From positions 248,001-312,000 of the forward strand of contig CAVQYQ010000005.1 of NCBI GenBank assembly GCA_963718195.1: a DNA stretch of 64,000 nucleotides, in the 5' to 3' direction. The DNA comes from MADRE3 sp963718195 (GTDB taxonomy: Bacteria; Desulfobacterota; Desulfobulbia; Desulfobulbales; Desulfocapsaceae). A program made the position numbers and the translations under genes. The notes below the pieces were generated by a model that saw only the letters and a list, made by a program, of their open reading frames with translations, was not told where the DNA came from and made no database searches. Shown here one piece after another: positions 33,176 through 42,371 of the stretch. Positions within the stretch are counted from its first letter, which is position 1; the number at the start of each line of letters is the position of its first letter.

Positions 33176-34939
33176 CTAGAATAGGCCACTCACCTTACCG
33201 CTTTCCGGGTCGACATCAATTCGTCGGAAGGCAGGATTGGAGCCAGTGCCTGGCATCAGGCTGATAGTTCCTGCACAGGGGCAGAGGAACTTGGCACCGG
33301 AGTAGATCAGGACATCTCTGATAGGCAGACGCCAGCCCTTCGGAACACCTTTCTTGGTAGGATCGTGGCTCAAGCTCAAGTGACTCTTGACCATCATGGT
33401 GGCAAAATCCGCATACTTGGGATCACTCTCGAACATTTCCGCTTTTGTGTTCGCTTCAGGAGACCAGTCAACACCATCAGCTCCATATACTTCCTTGGCA
33501 ATGACTTCAACACGGTCACGCAGTTTCATTTCCAGAGGATAAAGGAACTTGAAATCGTTTTCTTCGTTGCAGGCCTCGATGACAGTATCGGCGAACTCAA
33601 GCGAGCCTTCACCTCCGAGTTCCCAGTGCTTGGACTCGGCACAGCGTGCACCGGCAGCCTCGGCAGCCTTGCGAACAACGGCGCATTCTGCATCAGTATC
33701 GGTGTAGAATCGGTTAATGCAGACAACAGGATTGATGCCAGCCTTCCGGATAACACCAATCATGTGAACCATGTTCTCTACTCCCTGCTCAACCAGCTGA
33801 AGATTTTCCTTGGTGTATTCTTCAGGCATGGCTTTGCCCGGTACGACCTGCGGGCCGCCGCCATGCATTTTAAGAGCACGAATGGTCGAGGTAAGTACAG
33901 ATACGTGAGGTTTGAGGCCAGAGAAGCGGCATTTGACGTTCCAGAATTTCTCAAAGCCGATATCTGCAGCAAACCCTGACTCGGTGATGTGGTAGTCAAA
34001 GCATTTGAGTCCCACGCGATCAGCAATAATGGAACTCTGACCAACGGCGATATTGGCAAACGGTCCGGCATGGACGAAACAGGGCTGGTACTCAGCGGTA
34101 CACATCAGTGTCGGGTTGATGGTGTTTCGCATGAAAGCAGCCATGGCGTTTCCGACTTCAAGGTCACGACAGGTGACAGGATTACCGCTCTTGTCAAAGG
34201 CAACGGTGATATTGTTAATCCTCTCTTTCAGGTCAGCCAGGTCAGTGGCAACCGATAGGATGGCCATCAGTTCAGAGCCGACGGCGATACCGAATTTAGA
34301 TTGCATTGTATAGCCATCAAAACGTCCGCCAAGTCCAATTACAATATTTCGCAGCGCCTGGGCACAGAAGTCGATAATCCAACCGAATTCAACCCTGGTA
34401 GGATCGATGTCCAGACGGCGCATGCCGGTCAGGCGGGCCAGCTGTTCGTCGTTGTAGTTACGCTCATGCTGCATACGGGACGTCATTGCCACCATGCCAA
34501 GATTATGGGCGTTCATGATGTCATTGATGTCGCCAGTAAGACCAAGTGAGAACTCGGTCATGGGAATGAGCAGGGAGTTACCACCGCCAGCCGCAGTACC
34601 TTTCACGTTCATGGTCGGGCCGCCGGAGGGCTGACGCAGAGCACCGCCTACGTTGACACCGCGCATACCCATACCTTCCATTAAACCGACACAAGTGGTA
34701 CTTTTTCCTTCTCCGAGCGGAGTGGGGGTGATAGCAGTGACTTCGATGTATTTTCCATCGGGCTTGTCCTTGAGTCGATTAATAACCTTAAGGAAATCAA
34801 CCTTTGCAAGACGACCCATTGGAAGCATTTCGTCTTTTTGTAACCCGAGTTTCTCTGCCCATTCCTCCGGTGTGGGCATGTTTTTTTCAGCAGCTTCTGA
34901 AATCTGCCAGTCAGCCATTTCTACCGCATTATAAGCCAT
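33176..34939 (-). CDS. fhs: Formate-tetrahydrofolate ligase
   Basis: The 587-residue enzyme has the ATP-binding loop TPTPLGEGKSTT (residues 71-82), RQPSGGPTMNVKGTAAGGG near 105, and the typical FVHAGPFANIAVGQSS stretch near 290. It makes 10-formyl-tetrahydrofolate from formate, THF and ATP, the entry reaction of the methyl branch of the Wood-Ljungdahl pathway and of C1 biosynthesis. A strong AGGAGG ribosome-binding site precedes the ATG. The gene appears to be monocistronic, with a clear terminator at 33100-33122. Confidence 0.95.
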   Translation of the reverse strand: MAYNAVEMADWQISEAAEKNMPTPEEWAEKLGLQKDEMLPMGRLAKVDFLKVINRLKDKPDGKYIEVTAITPTPLGEGKSTTCVGLMEGMGMRGVNVGGALRQPSGGPTMNVKGTAAGGGNSLLIPMTEFSLGLTGDINDIMNAHNLGMVAMTSRMQHERNYNDEQLARLTGMRRLDIDPTRVEFGWIIDFCAQALRNIVIGLGGRFDGYTMQSKFGIAVGSELMAILSVATDLADLKERINNITVAFDKSGNPVTCRDLEVGNAMAAFMRNTINPTLMCTAEYQPCFVHAGPFANIAVGQSSIIADRVGLKCFDYHITESGFAADIGFEKFWNVKCRFSGLKPHVSVLTSTIRALKMHGGGPQVVPGKAMPEEYTKENLQLVEQGVENMVHMIGVIRKAGINPVVCINRFYTDTDAECAVVRKAAEAAGARCAESKHWELGGEGSLEFADTVIEACNEENDFKFLYPLEMKLRDRVEVIAKEVYGADGVDWSPEANTKAEMFESDPKYADFATMMVKSHLSLSHDPTKKGVPKGWRLPIRDVLIYSGAKFLCPCAGTISLMPGTGSNPAFRRIDVDPESGKVSGLF

Positions 34940-35543
34940 TGTGCAATTCCTCCTTTGTTAGGTTATTAACCTTGAACCGGTTGTTGACCAGCCGGCTTAC
35001 TAAACTCTTAGGATTTCCATACAGGCAAACACCTGCGTGATTAAGCAGCTAAAATACCATGACATAACGATTGAGGAGTCATGAGAATCTGATGTCTGAG
35101 GCTTAACACGCAAAAGCGGATTGTGCAAGTGCAATATCGTTGTCAGATGACTTGGATCATGCACCATACTAGCAAGTTAGGTTTCTTTTTTTACTTGCAG
35201 CTAAACTGGATACAATGATTTGATATTAAACAGGGTTATCCGAGGATCGAGATAGATTACTATAAAGATTAACGTTCCTGTTTTGTCGTAAGGTATTGTA
35301 TCTAATACGATTTAATGGTATCGGAGCAGTATTTCTGCTCTAGCTTTCATCCTTAAAATGAGAATGTGCATTTCCCATGGACGACAGAGACAGCAAATGG
35401 GCTTGTAAGCCTGTGGCCACTGACATTTTCGTGAAGTGAATGGGTGGCTGGAGTCTTTTATTCACATTACTGGAATTTTATTATATAAGGGTGTAATATG
35501 GTATAGGATCTTAATCATATTACCCCTTTTACAGGTTTAGCGT
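34940..35543. other. 604-bp divergent intergenic region
   Basis: No gene is supported between fhs and the PilB-type ATPase gene. The region should hold both promoters. I see no tRNA, no clear riboswitch fold and no long repeat; a short dyad (GTATT-N6-AATAC near 35293) is not persuasive. Confidence 0.5.
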
Positions 35544-37790
35544 ATGGCTGTCACATCAGGAAACGTTGCCCGGAAGTCCTCTATCAAAAAAACGGTTAAG
35601 GACCAGTCCGGGGCCGGCAGAATCAAGTTAGGTGAATTACTCAGTAAAGCCGGCTATATTACGGCTACTCAATTCGAAACAGCAAAAAAAGAGGTGCAGA
35701 AGAACGGTGCCCGGATGAGCGCTGTGCTTCGGCAACTCGAATATATTGACGATAATACGGTCTTTACCTTCCTGAGCCGCCAGCATAATTATCCCGCCGC
35801 TGTTATCAAGGATGAACCGCCATCGGCAGATGTTATCAAACTGATGCCGTATGAAATGGCTAAAAAATATTTGGCATTTCCGCTTCGGATAGCAGGGAAT
35901 ACCCTGCAGATTACAATGGCGGAACCCTCCGACGCAACTGCAGTGGAGGAATTGCAGGACGAGTTAAAAAAAGAGCTTTCAGTATGTGTCTCAACCGAAC
36001 ATGACATCGTTGAGGCGTACAAGAAATACTATGGTATCGAAGAGGACGAAGCTCGATCATTTTTCTCCACCGGCGAAGAGGTGGAGGAAGAAATGTCCAT
36101 CACCGAGGTTGATGACTTCGGTGCAATAGTAGCAGAAGCTGCCGATGATTTTGAAATCGAAAGCAGTGATGATGATGAAGGGCTCGACCAGTTTAATGCC
36201 TCCGATGCCCCGATCATAAAATTGGTTAACGGTATCTTGGTCAAGGCGGTTCAGGATGAGGTCTCAGATATCCACGTTGAGCCATACGAAAAGAGTATGC
36301 AGGTACGATATCGCAAAGACGGCTCCCTCTATAAATCCATGAACTTGCCATTAACCATCAAAAATGCGATGGTTGCCCGACTCAAAATCCTGTCAGGCCT
36401 GGACATAACTGAACGTCGGGTCCCGCAGGATGGGCGTATTAAGATGCGCATGGGGCGAAATCGTTCTGTCGATTTTCGAGTATCCTCATTACCGACCCTA
36501 TTTGGTGAGTCAGTTGTTCTCCGTATCCTTGATAAGAGCTCGCTTAACGTCGACCTGACCAAACTCGGATTTGAAATCGAGACCTTTGAGATGCTGAAGC
36601 GCTGTCTCGCGCGTCCCCAGGGACTGTTGCTTGTCACCGGGCCGACAGGCTCGGGTAAGACGGTTACGCTCTATTCCGCACTGAATTCTCTAAACAGTGA
36701 AGATATAAAAATTTTAACCGCAGAAGATCCTGTCGAATTTAACTTTAAGGGCATCAACCAGGTAAATGTAAACCAGGAAGTTGGAATGACCTTTGCCGCA
36801 GCGCTTAAAGCATTTTTGCGCCAGGATCCAGATATCATCATGGTCGGTGAGATCAGAGATTATGAGACAGCAGAAATTGCTATTAAGGCAGCCATGACCG
36901 GTCATCTTGTTTTCTCCACCCTGCATACCAATGACAGCGCCGCGACCATAGGGCGCCTGGTTGATATCGGTGTGCCTCCTTATATGATTGCCTCCTCCGT
37001 TACCATGGTTCTTGCCCAAAGACTTGGGCGAAGGCTCTGCCAGGCGTGTAAGAGACCGGCCAGAGAGACACCGGAAGAACTCCTCAAAATGGGATTTCAC
37101 GAGGACGAGGTGCAGGATCTGAAAATATTCGGGCCGGTAGGGTGCCCGGAATGCAATGGACTCGGTTACAAAGGAAGGGTTGGTTTCTTTGAATTAATGG
37201 AGGTTACCGAAGAGGTTGCCAAGGCGATAAGTGCAGAAGTTCCTGAAGACCAACTTCGAAAAATTTCAGTTAATGAAGGTATGACACCGCTCAGAGAAGC
37301 TGCGCTCAAGAAGGTCAGAGAGGGGATAACAAGTGTTGAAGAAGCATTGCGGCGCACAGTTGCCCATGAAGAGAGCCTTCCCGCCTATCTGGTCAACCCC
37401 GACGTTGAAGAATATGAGGATAACGATACCATCATCAGGGAGGGCAATACCGATATTGACTTCTTTAAATTAATCAGGGGTGCCCTCACTGTGGTAAAAG
37501 GTGGTAAGAAGATTGCAGAGCTTACCGAGCCTGGTGAGTATTTCGGTGAAATGGCCTCTATTTCGGGTGAACATCGTACAGCATCAATTATCGCCCAGGG
37601 GAGATGTACCATAAAACGATTTCCTGGGGATAAAATCGACGAAATAATTACAAAATACCCCGATGTCTCAAATCATTTATTTAAAACGATGACATCGCGT
37701 CTTCTCAAATCGAATCAGATTATTGTCAAGCTGGCCGGAGGCGCGAACAGGAAACCTGTTCAGGCCCCTGCGAACCCTGCTCAACGGTAA
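35544..37790 (+). CDS. PilB/GspE-type assembly ATPase with C-terminal cyclic-nucleotide-binding domain
   Basis: The 748-residue protein has an N-terminal MshEN/GspE_N domain (about 27-165, starting IKLGELLSKAGYIT), a region rich in acidic residues (170-220), and a complete secretion ATPase core: DIHVEPYEKSMQVRYRKDG near 248, Walker A GPTGSGKTV near 366, VGEIRDYETAEIA near 433 (Walker B), STLHTND, and a four-cysteine zinc site (CQAC near 499 and CPEC near 534). After residue 625 comes an added cNMP-binding-type beta-barrel (FFKLIRGALTVVKGG, then PGEYFGEMASISGEHRTASI near 670). It powers type IV pilus or type II secretion assembly. The C-terminal domain is not part of the usual family length (about 570 residues) and suggests nucleotide control. 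Confidence 0.9.
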   Translation: MAVTSGNVARKSSIKKTVKDQSGAGRIKLGELLSKAGYITATQFETAKKEVQKNGARMSAVLRQLEYIDDNTVFTFLSRQHNYPAAVIKDEPPSADVIKLMPYEMAKKYLAFPLRIAGNTLQITMAEPSDATAVEELQDELKKELSVCVSTEHDIVEAYKKYYGIEEDEARSFFSTGEEVEEEMSITEVDDFGAIVAEAADDFEIESSDDDEGLDQFNASDAPIIKLVNGILVKAVQDEVSDIHVEPYEKSMQVRYRKDGSLYKSMNLPLTIKNAMVARLKILSGLDITERRVPQDGRIKMRMGRNRSVDFRVSSLPTLFGESVVLRILDKSSLNVDLTKLGFEIETFEMLKRCLARPQGLLLVTGPTGSGKTVTLYSALNSLNSEDIKILTAEDPVEFNFKGINQVNVNQEVGMTFAAALKAFLRQDPDIIMVGEIRDYETAEIAIKAAMTGHLVFSTLHTNDSAATIGRLVDIGVPPYMIASSVTMVLAQRLGRRLCQACKRPARETPEELLKMGFHEDEVQDLKIFGPVGCPECNGLGYKGRVGFFELMEVTEEVAKAISAEVPEDQLRKISVNEGMTPLREAALKKVREGITSVEEALRRTVAHEESLPAYLVNPDVEEYEDNDTIIREGNTDIDFFKLIRGALTVVKGGKKIAELTEPGEYFGEMASISGEHRTASIIAQGRCTIKRFPGDKIDEIITKYPDVSNHLFKTMTSRLLKSNQIIVKLAGGANRKPVQAPANPAQR

Positions 37791-37841
37791 TATTTAAGAA
37801 ATAATTGATCAGCACCCCTTCGATCGTCAGGAGGATATTGA

Positions 37842-38819
37842 ATGGGGTACTCTGGTAAGGGCTGGTTTATGACAAAGCTCCATATTGTCCTTTTTCGAGA
37901 TGGAAGGCCTGGTCATGAAAAGCAGTCAAACGGTATTTTGAAGGCGCTCCGACACTATGTTGAGCTTGATGTCCAAGAGATATCAGTTAGTCAGAAAGGA
38001 TTTATCGGAGGTGTTTTCGATCATTTTAGATTTATCTTAAATCTGCCGTACCCAGGTAACGTCACCATTCGGCCGGATATGCTCATTGGCACCGGCTCAC
38101 ACACCCATATCCCAATTCTTACCTGTAAACGCAAATTCGGGGGATATGCTGTAACCTGCATGTCACCGGCAGGGCATATCCGTAACAAGTTTGATCTGTG
38201 TTTTGTGCCCATGCATGACCGGATACCCGTGGTGCAGAATATATTTGAAACCATCGGTCCCCCGAATATCGCAGAGAATAAAAACAGCCATGATCACAGC
38301 AAGAGTTTAATTCTTGTCGGGGGGAAGGATGAGGGGTCTCACCGATGGGACAGCAATAAGCTCCTGCTCTGTATCAGGGATCTCATAGGTTCTTCAAACG
38401 ATCAGTCATGGACTGTATCCAGTTCTCCCCGGACCCCTGAAGAAACTGACAGATTGCTCTGTTCGCTGGTTAAGCAAAACCCGGAAATCTGTTATGTTCC
38501 TTATCACAAAAGCGAACCGGGCTGGATTGAAAAACAGTACTCCATAAATAAAACCGTTTGGGTTACCGGAGACTCCATATCAATGGTTTATGAAGCTTTA
38601 ACTGCCGGTTGCAGTGTTGGTATCATTCCGGTCGACTGGAAAAATAAAGATAATAAATTTTTATATAGTTTGGATTATCTAATAGAAAACGACAAAGTAT
38701 TCACTCTGAACCAGTACCTGAAGGAAACGTCTCATCATACAGTAAATACGATTTTAAACGAATCCGACAGGTGCGCAATAGAATTGTTAAAACGATGGTG
38801 GCCAGAAAACTTACAGTAG
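37842..38819 (+). CDS. ELM1/GtrOC1-like family protein
   Basis: The 325-residue protein starts with LHIVLFRDGRPGHEKQSNGILKAL and continues with LIGTGSHTHIPIL, GGKDEGSHRWD near 160 and WVTGDSISMVYEALTAGC near 245, the features of the mitochondrial-fission ELM1 family (a GT-B-like fold, function in bacteria unclear, often next to LPS glycosyltransferases). AGGAGG lies about 7 nt upstream of the start at 37842, which decides it over the ATG at 37869. It overlaps the next gene, a double glycosyltransferase, by 25 nt, so it is likely to act in the same LPS-core pathway. Confidence 0.85.
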   Translation: MGYSGKGWFMTKLHIVLFRDGRPGHEKQSNGILKALRHYVELDVQEISVSQKGFIGGVFDHFRFILNLPYPGNVTIRPDMLIGTGSHTHIPILTCKRKFGGYAVTCMSPAGHIRNKFDLCFVPMHDRIPVVQNIFETIGPPNIAENKNSHDHSKSLILVGGKDEGSHRWDSNKLLLCIRDLIGSSNDQSWTVSSSPRTPEETDRLLCSLVKQNPEICYVPYHKSEPGWIEKQYSINKTVWVTGDSISMVYEALTAGCSVGIIPVDWKNKDNKFLYSLDYLIENDKVFTLNQYLKETSHHTVNTILNESDRCAIELLKRWWPENLQ

Positions 38820-41089
38820 TACAGGTTGTACCAGAAATGGATGAGGGTGGTGTTGAGGGTGAAACACTTGATTTCGCGATTTATCTCGTCAAGCATGGTC
38901 ACCGATCGATTGTCATTTCAGGGGGAGGCCGACTGACTAAGCTCCTTGAGGAACATGGTGTCGAGCATATTTTATGGAAGCATATCGGAGATAAGAATCT
39001 AAAATGTCTACAATATCTTTCCAAGTTACGCAATTTTTTGATTGTTGAGAGCGTCGATGTTCTTCATCTCAGATCGAGGTTGCCGGCCTGGATAGGCTAC
39101 CTGGCCTGGAAAATGTTGGACATTTCGAAACGTCCGGCCCTGGTTACCAGTTTTCACGGGTTTTATTCGGTAAACTCCTACTCGACAATTATGACCAAAG
39201 GTGAGCGGGTCATTGCCGTATCAAACGTTATTAAAAATCATATTCTTGAAAACTATGCTCCTGACCCGGAAAAAATTGCGCTCATACACGGGGGGTATCA
39301 CGAAGAGATGTTTGACCCCGAAAAGATTGACAAGAAACGCACTGAAGCACTCAGGAAGCGCTGGAACATAGACGGTAGTAAGCTCGTTATCATGCTTCCA
39401 GGTCGATTAACAGCATGGAAAGGTCAGGACGTTTTCATCAATGCATTGGCGATCCTCAAAGATCTGTCATTTGTTGCCATCTGTGTTGGTGATACTGATG
39501 ACAACCCATCTTTCACCAAAAAATTACGAGATCTGATTGGTCATCATCACCTTCACGACAGCGTGAAACTTGTCGGTCATTGCCAAGATATGCCCGCAGC
39601 TCTGAGTATTTCAGACCTTGTTGTTTCTGCATCTTCAAGCCAGCCAGAAGCGTTTGGAAAGGTTGCAATTGAGGCGATGGCCATGGGGAAACCAGTCATT
39701 GCCACGAAACACGGGGGCAGTCTTGAGACAGTGCGCGATGGGGAGACCGGATGGCTTGTCTCTCCCGGTGATCCGACCTCTCTTGCTCAAGCTCTGGAAA
39801 CTGCAATTAAGCGTAAAGATGAACTTAAGGCGGTTGGGCAGAAGGGCAGAAACTGGGTGCAGCTCCATTTTACTGCTCAACAGATGTGTAAAAAGACAAT
39901 AGCCCTTTATAGGGATCTCATTGAGGAAAAGGATAATCGCAGGTCAGGGCATATTCTCTCGGTGGCTCAACTACTTCCAGATCTGGATGGTGGAGGAGTT
40001 GAGCGCGGTACGCTCGAGCTTGGGAAATATTTGTCTGAAAGAAAACATCGATCCTTTGTTATCTCAGGTGGGGGAAGGTTAACTGAACAACTTGTTCGGG
40101 AAGGAAGTCAGCACATTGCCTGGAAAATTGGTACCAAAGGTCCTGGCATCATACAATATATATTGCCCCTCAGGAGGTTTTTGCTAAAAGAACAGATTGA
40201 TGTTCTGCACCTGCGCTCCAGAATGCCAGCATGGCTTGGCTATATGGTGTGGAAAACACTCCCTAAAGATAAAAGGCCGATTCTGGTAACGACCTTCCAC
40301 GGATTCTATTCTGTTAATCGATACTCTGCAATTATGACAAAAGGTATGGGTAAAATTGCAGTCTCTAAGGGAATAGAACAACATATCAGAGAAAAGTATG
40401 GAATAGAGAATGGCATTACCCTCATTTACAGGGGAGTTGATAAAGAAATATTTAACCCGAAAGCAGTTTCGTCTGACAGAGTTGAACTTTTACGATCAGA
40501 ATGGCAGCTAAAAGCTGATCTCCCGGTAATCATGTTGCCAGGCAGACTCACCCCCTGGAAGGGGCAGGATACCTTTATCGAAGCCATGTCCTTAATGAAA
40601 AAGGATCAGTTTCAGGCGCTTATTGTCGGTGATAAGATGGAAAACCAGTACTTTAGTCAACAGCTTGAAGCACTTATTGACGAATACGGTCTGCAGAACA
40701 GGGTACATTTGGTCGGACATTGTGATGACATGCCGGCAGCCCTGATGCTTGCAGATGTTGTTGTCTCCGCCTCCTCACGAGAACCGGAGGCATTTGGCAG
40801 GACGACAATAGAGGCGATGGCCATGGGGAAGGCCGTTGTCGCCACTGCGCATGGCGGCAGTCTCGAAACGGTAATACCAGGTGTTACCGGATGGCTGGTA
40901 AAACCAGGCGACGCCAGGGACCTCGCCAATGTTTTGAGCAGCGCTCTTTATTCAGGAGATGTTCTAAAAAGATTTGGCAGCGCTGGACGGGATATTGCGC
41001 AGATGAAATTCTCAACCGCTTCCATGTGCGAAAAAACCATCGCTCTTTATCAAGAGTTGTTCAACAAATATAAATTGAATGTACATTGA
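38795..41089 (+). CDS. Tandem two-domain GT4 glycosyltransferase (LPS core)
   Basis: The 764-residue protein is two GT-B glycosyltransferases in one chain. Residues about 1-380 and 385-764 align from end to end: GGVEGETLDFA versus GGVERGTLELG, VISGGGRLTKLL versus VISGGGRLTEQL, DVLHLRSRLPAW versus DVLHLRSRMPAW, TSFHGFYSVN versus TTFHGFYSVN, MLPGRLTAWKGQD versus MLPGRLTPWKGQD, and SSSQPEAFGKVAIEAMAMGKPV versus SSREPEAFGRTTIEAMAMGKAV. Both retain the E-x7-E nucleotide-sugar motif, so both look active. It probably adds two similar sugars to an LPS core. A GTG at 38771 is an alternative start, eight residues upstream. Confidence 0.9.
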   Translation: MVARKLTVVQVVPEMDEGGVEGETLDFAIYLVKHGHRSIVISGGGRLTKLLEEHGVEHILWKHIGDKNLKCLQYLSKLRNFLIVESVDVLHLRSRLPAWIGYLAWKMLDISKRPALVTSFHGFYSVNSYSTIMTKGERVIAVSNVIKNHILENYAPDPEKIALIHGGYHEEMFDPEKIDKKRTEALRKRWNIDGSKLVIMLPGRLTAWKGQDVFINALAILKDLSFVAICVGDTDDNPSFTKKLRDLIGHHHLHDSVKLVGHCQDMPAALSISDLVVSASSSQPEAFGKVAIEAMAMGKPVIATKHGGSLETVRDGETGWLVSPGDPTSLAQALETAIKRKDELKAVGQKGRNWVQLHFTAQQMCKKTIALYRDLIEEKDNRRSGHILSVAQLLPDLDGGGVERGTLELGKYLSERKHRSFVISGGGRLTEQLVREGSQHIAWKIGTKGPGIIQYILPLRRFLLKEQIDVLHLRSRMPAWLGYMVWKTLPKDKRPILVTTFHGFYSVNRYSAIMTKGMGKIAVSKGIEQHIREKYGIENGITLIYRGVDKEIFNPKAVSSDRVELLRSEWQLKADLPVIMLPGRLTPWKGQDTFIEAMSLMKKDQFQALIVGDKMENQYFSQQLEALIDEYGLQNRVHLVGHCDDMPAALMLADVVVSASSREPEAFGRTTIEAMAMGKAVVATAHGGSLETVIPGVTGWLVKPGDARDLANVLSSALYSGDVLKRFGSAGRDIAQMKFSTASMCEKTIALYQELFNKYKLNVH

Positions 41090-41131
41090 CCATTTTCTCG
41101 CAAGTGATATCCCTTAGCCACTGGTTAAAAA

Positions 41132-42346
41132 CTACCTGGTCTGAGATACGTGAGCTGAAGAGTGGGCGGTCATCAGAGCGGCCGACATAAACAGGTAAAA
41201 ATGCCCCTGCTGGGAATCATAAAGAAGTGAGTTTATCAGGCTACCGCTGACAATAGCCATGATGACACCATGCAGGAGCATCTGCTTTTCTTGCACTATT
41301 CCTCTGGCAAAAAACATCTGACAGAAAATCAGGGAGAAGAACAAAAATAATCCCACCAGACCAAACTGAATGGTAAGAAGCAGATATTCATTATGCGGGT
41401 TATCTGTTTCTTTTATTTGGGATGTCGCTGCAACCTTTTCCTGAACAATGGGATACGCCCCTGTACCGTGTCCCAAAATTGGTTTTTCCGCGATTAAAGT
41501 AAGCCCTGAGAGATACCAGTCAAATCGTTGTCCAATAGAGGTCCTCGATTTTCCAGACTCATACTGCCTGATTTCCGTTATGACCTCGTTAATTCGGCCG
41601 GAAAAATTCTCAGAAGTAGCATATATCGTAGTAATAGTAGAACAAAAAAGGAAAAACCCGATCACACAATTTCTCATGGACAATCGCTGAGCCATAAAGA
41701 GAAACAATAAACAAATAAAGACAAGCATTCCGGTTCGGCCTGGTGCAATGTAGAAGATGTTAATAACGGAAAAAACAAAAACTGTGATCCATAACCACCG
41801 AAATCGAGGTGAGCTACACACATAGTGCAGAGACCAGAAGGAAAGAACGGCCATAAAAAAATTATGGGTTATGTGAAACACGATTGAATGTCCATATCTG
41901 TGATCAGGAAATATACCAAATGCCATACTGTATGAAATCGTCATGAGAACAATACAACCGGAAATGAAACCATATTCGGCATATTGCCTGTATTTTGGCG
42001 AGAGTGATAACATGGAGACAAAAATCGGTAATAACAGAAGTTCTCTATATTTTTTTAATATATTCAAACCATCAATGGTGTCGGCAGGTGAGTAGGATAT
42101 GGCAAAGCACATGTACAGGAATAACAGCAACGAAATGTTAGTTGCCGGATATTTCTTTAAGGATTCGGTAATGTGGGTGAAATGACCGGATAACAGCCAG
42201 CAGAGCACTGCCAGTCCGGAAAAAATTCCCATGACCGATGTCGATAGCGGCGTAAAGAAACAGGCTACACATATGCAGATACAGCCAAGCCCGAGTATTC
42301 TGTCGCCCATAGTGGAGCCGATAAGAGAATTTTGTGTTGAACCCAT
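41132..42346 (-). CDS. waaL: O-antigen ligase family protein
   Basis: The 404-residue protein has about 12 hydrophobic segments and the Wzy_C/O-antigen ligase domain with a large periplasmic loop between residues about 230 and 330 containing GHGTGAYPIVQ and DNPHNEYLLLTIQFGL (the H of the NPHN motif is the conserved catalytic-site residue of WaaL). It joins lipid-linked O-polymer to lipid A-core on the periplasmic face. It lies 25 bp downstream of msbA in a two-gene minus-strand operon. Wzy O-antigen polymerase is a less likely alternative. Confidence 0.85.
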   Translation of the reverse strand: MGSTQNSLIGSTMGDRILGLGCICICVACFFTPLSTSVMGIFSGLAVLCWLLSGHFTHITESLKKYPATNISLLLFLYMCFAISYSPADTIDGLNILKKYRELLLLPIFVSMLSLSPKYRQYAEYGFISGCIVLMTISYSMAFGIFPDHRYGHSIVFHITHNFFMAVLSFWSLHYVCSSPRFRWLWITVFVFSVINIFYIAPGRTGMLVFICLLFLFMAQRLSMRNCVIGFFLFCSTITTIYATSENFSGRINEVITEIRQYESGKSRTSIGQRFDWYLSGLTLIAEKPILGHGTGAYPIVQEKVAATSQIKETDNPHNEYLLLTIQFGLVGLFLFFSLIFCQMFFARGIVQEKQMLLHGVIMAIVSGSLINSLLYDSQQGHFYLFMSAALMTAHSSAHVSQTR

Positions 42347-42371
42347 TTTAGATAATGGTCTGTATTTTCAA

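Noticed and set aside
34940..35543. Possible tetrahydrofolate or other riboswitch upstream of fhs
   Set aside because: No conserved riboswitch core or paired stems could be recognised by eye; not claimed.
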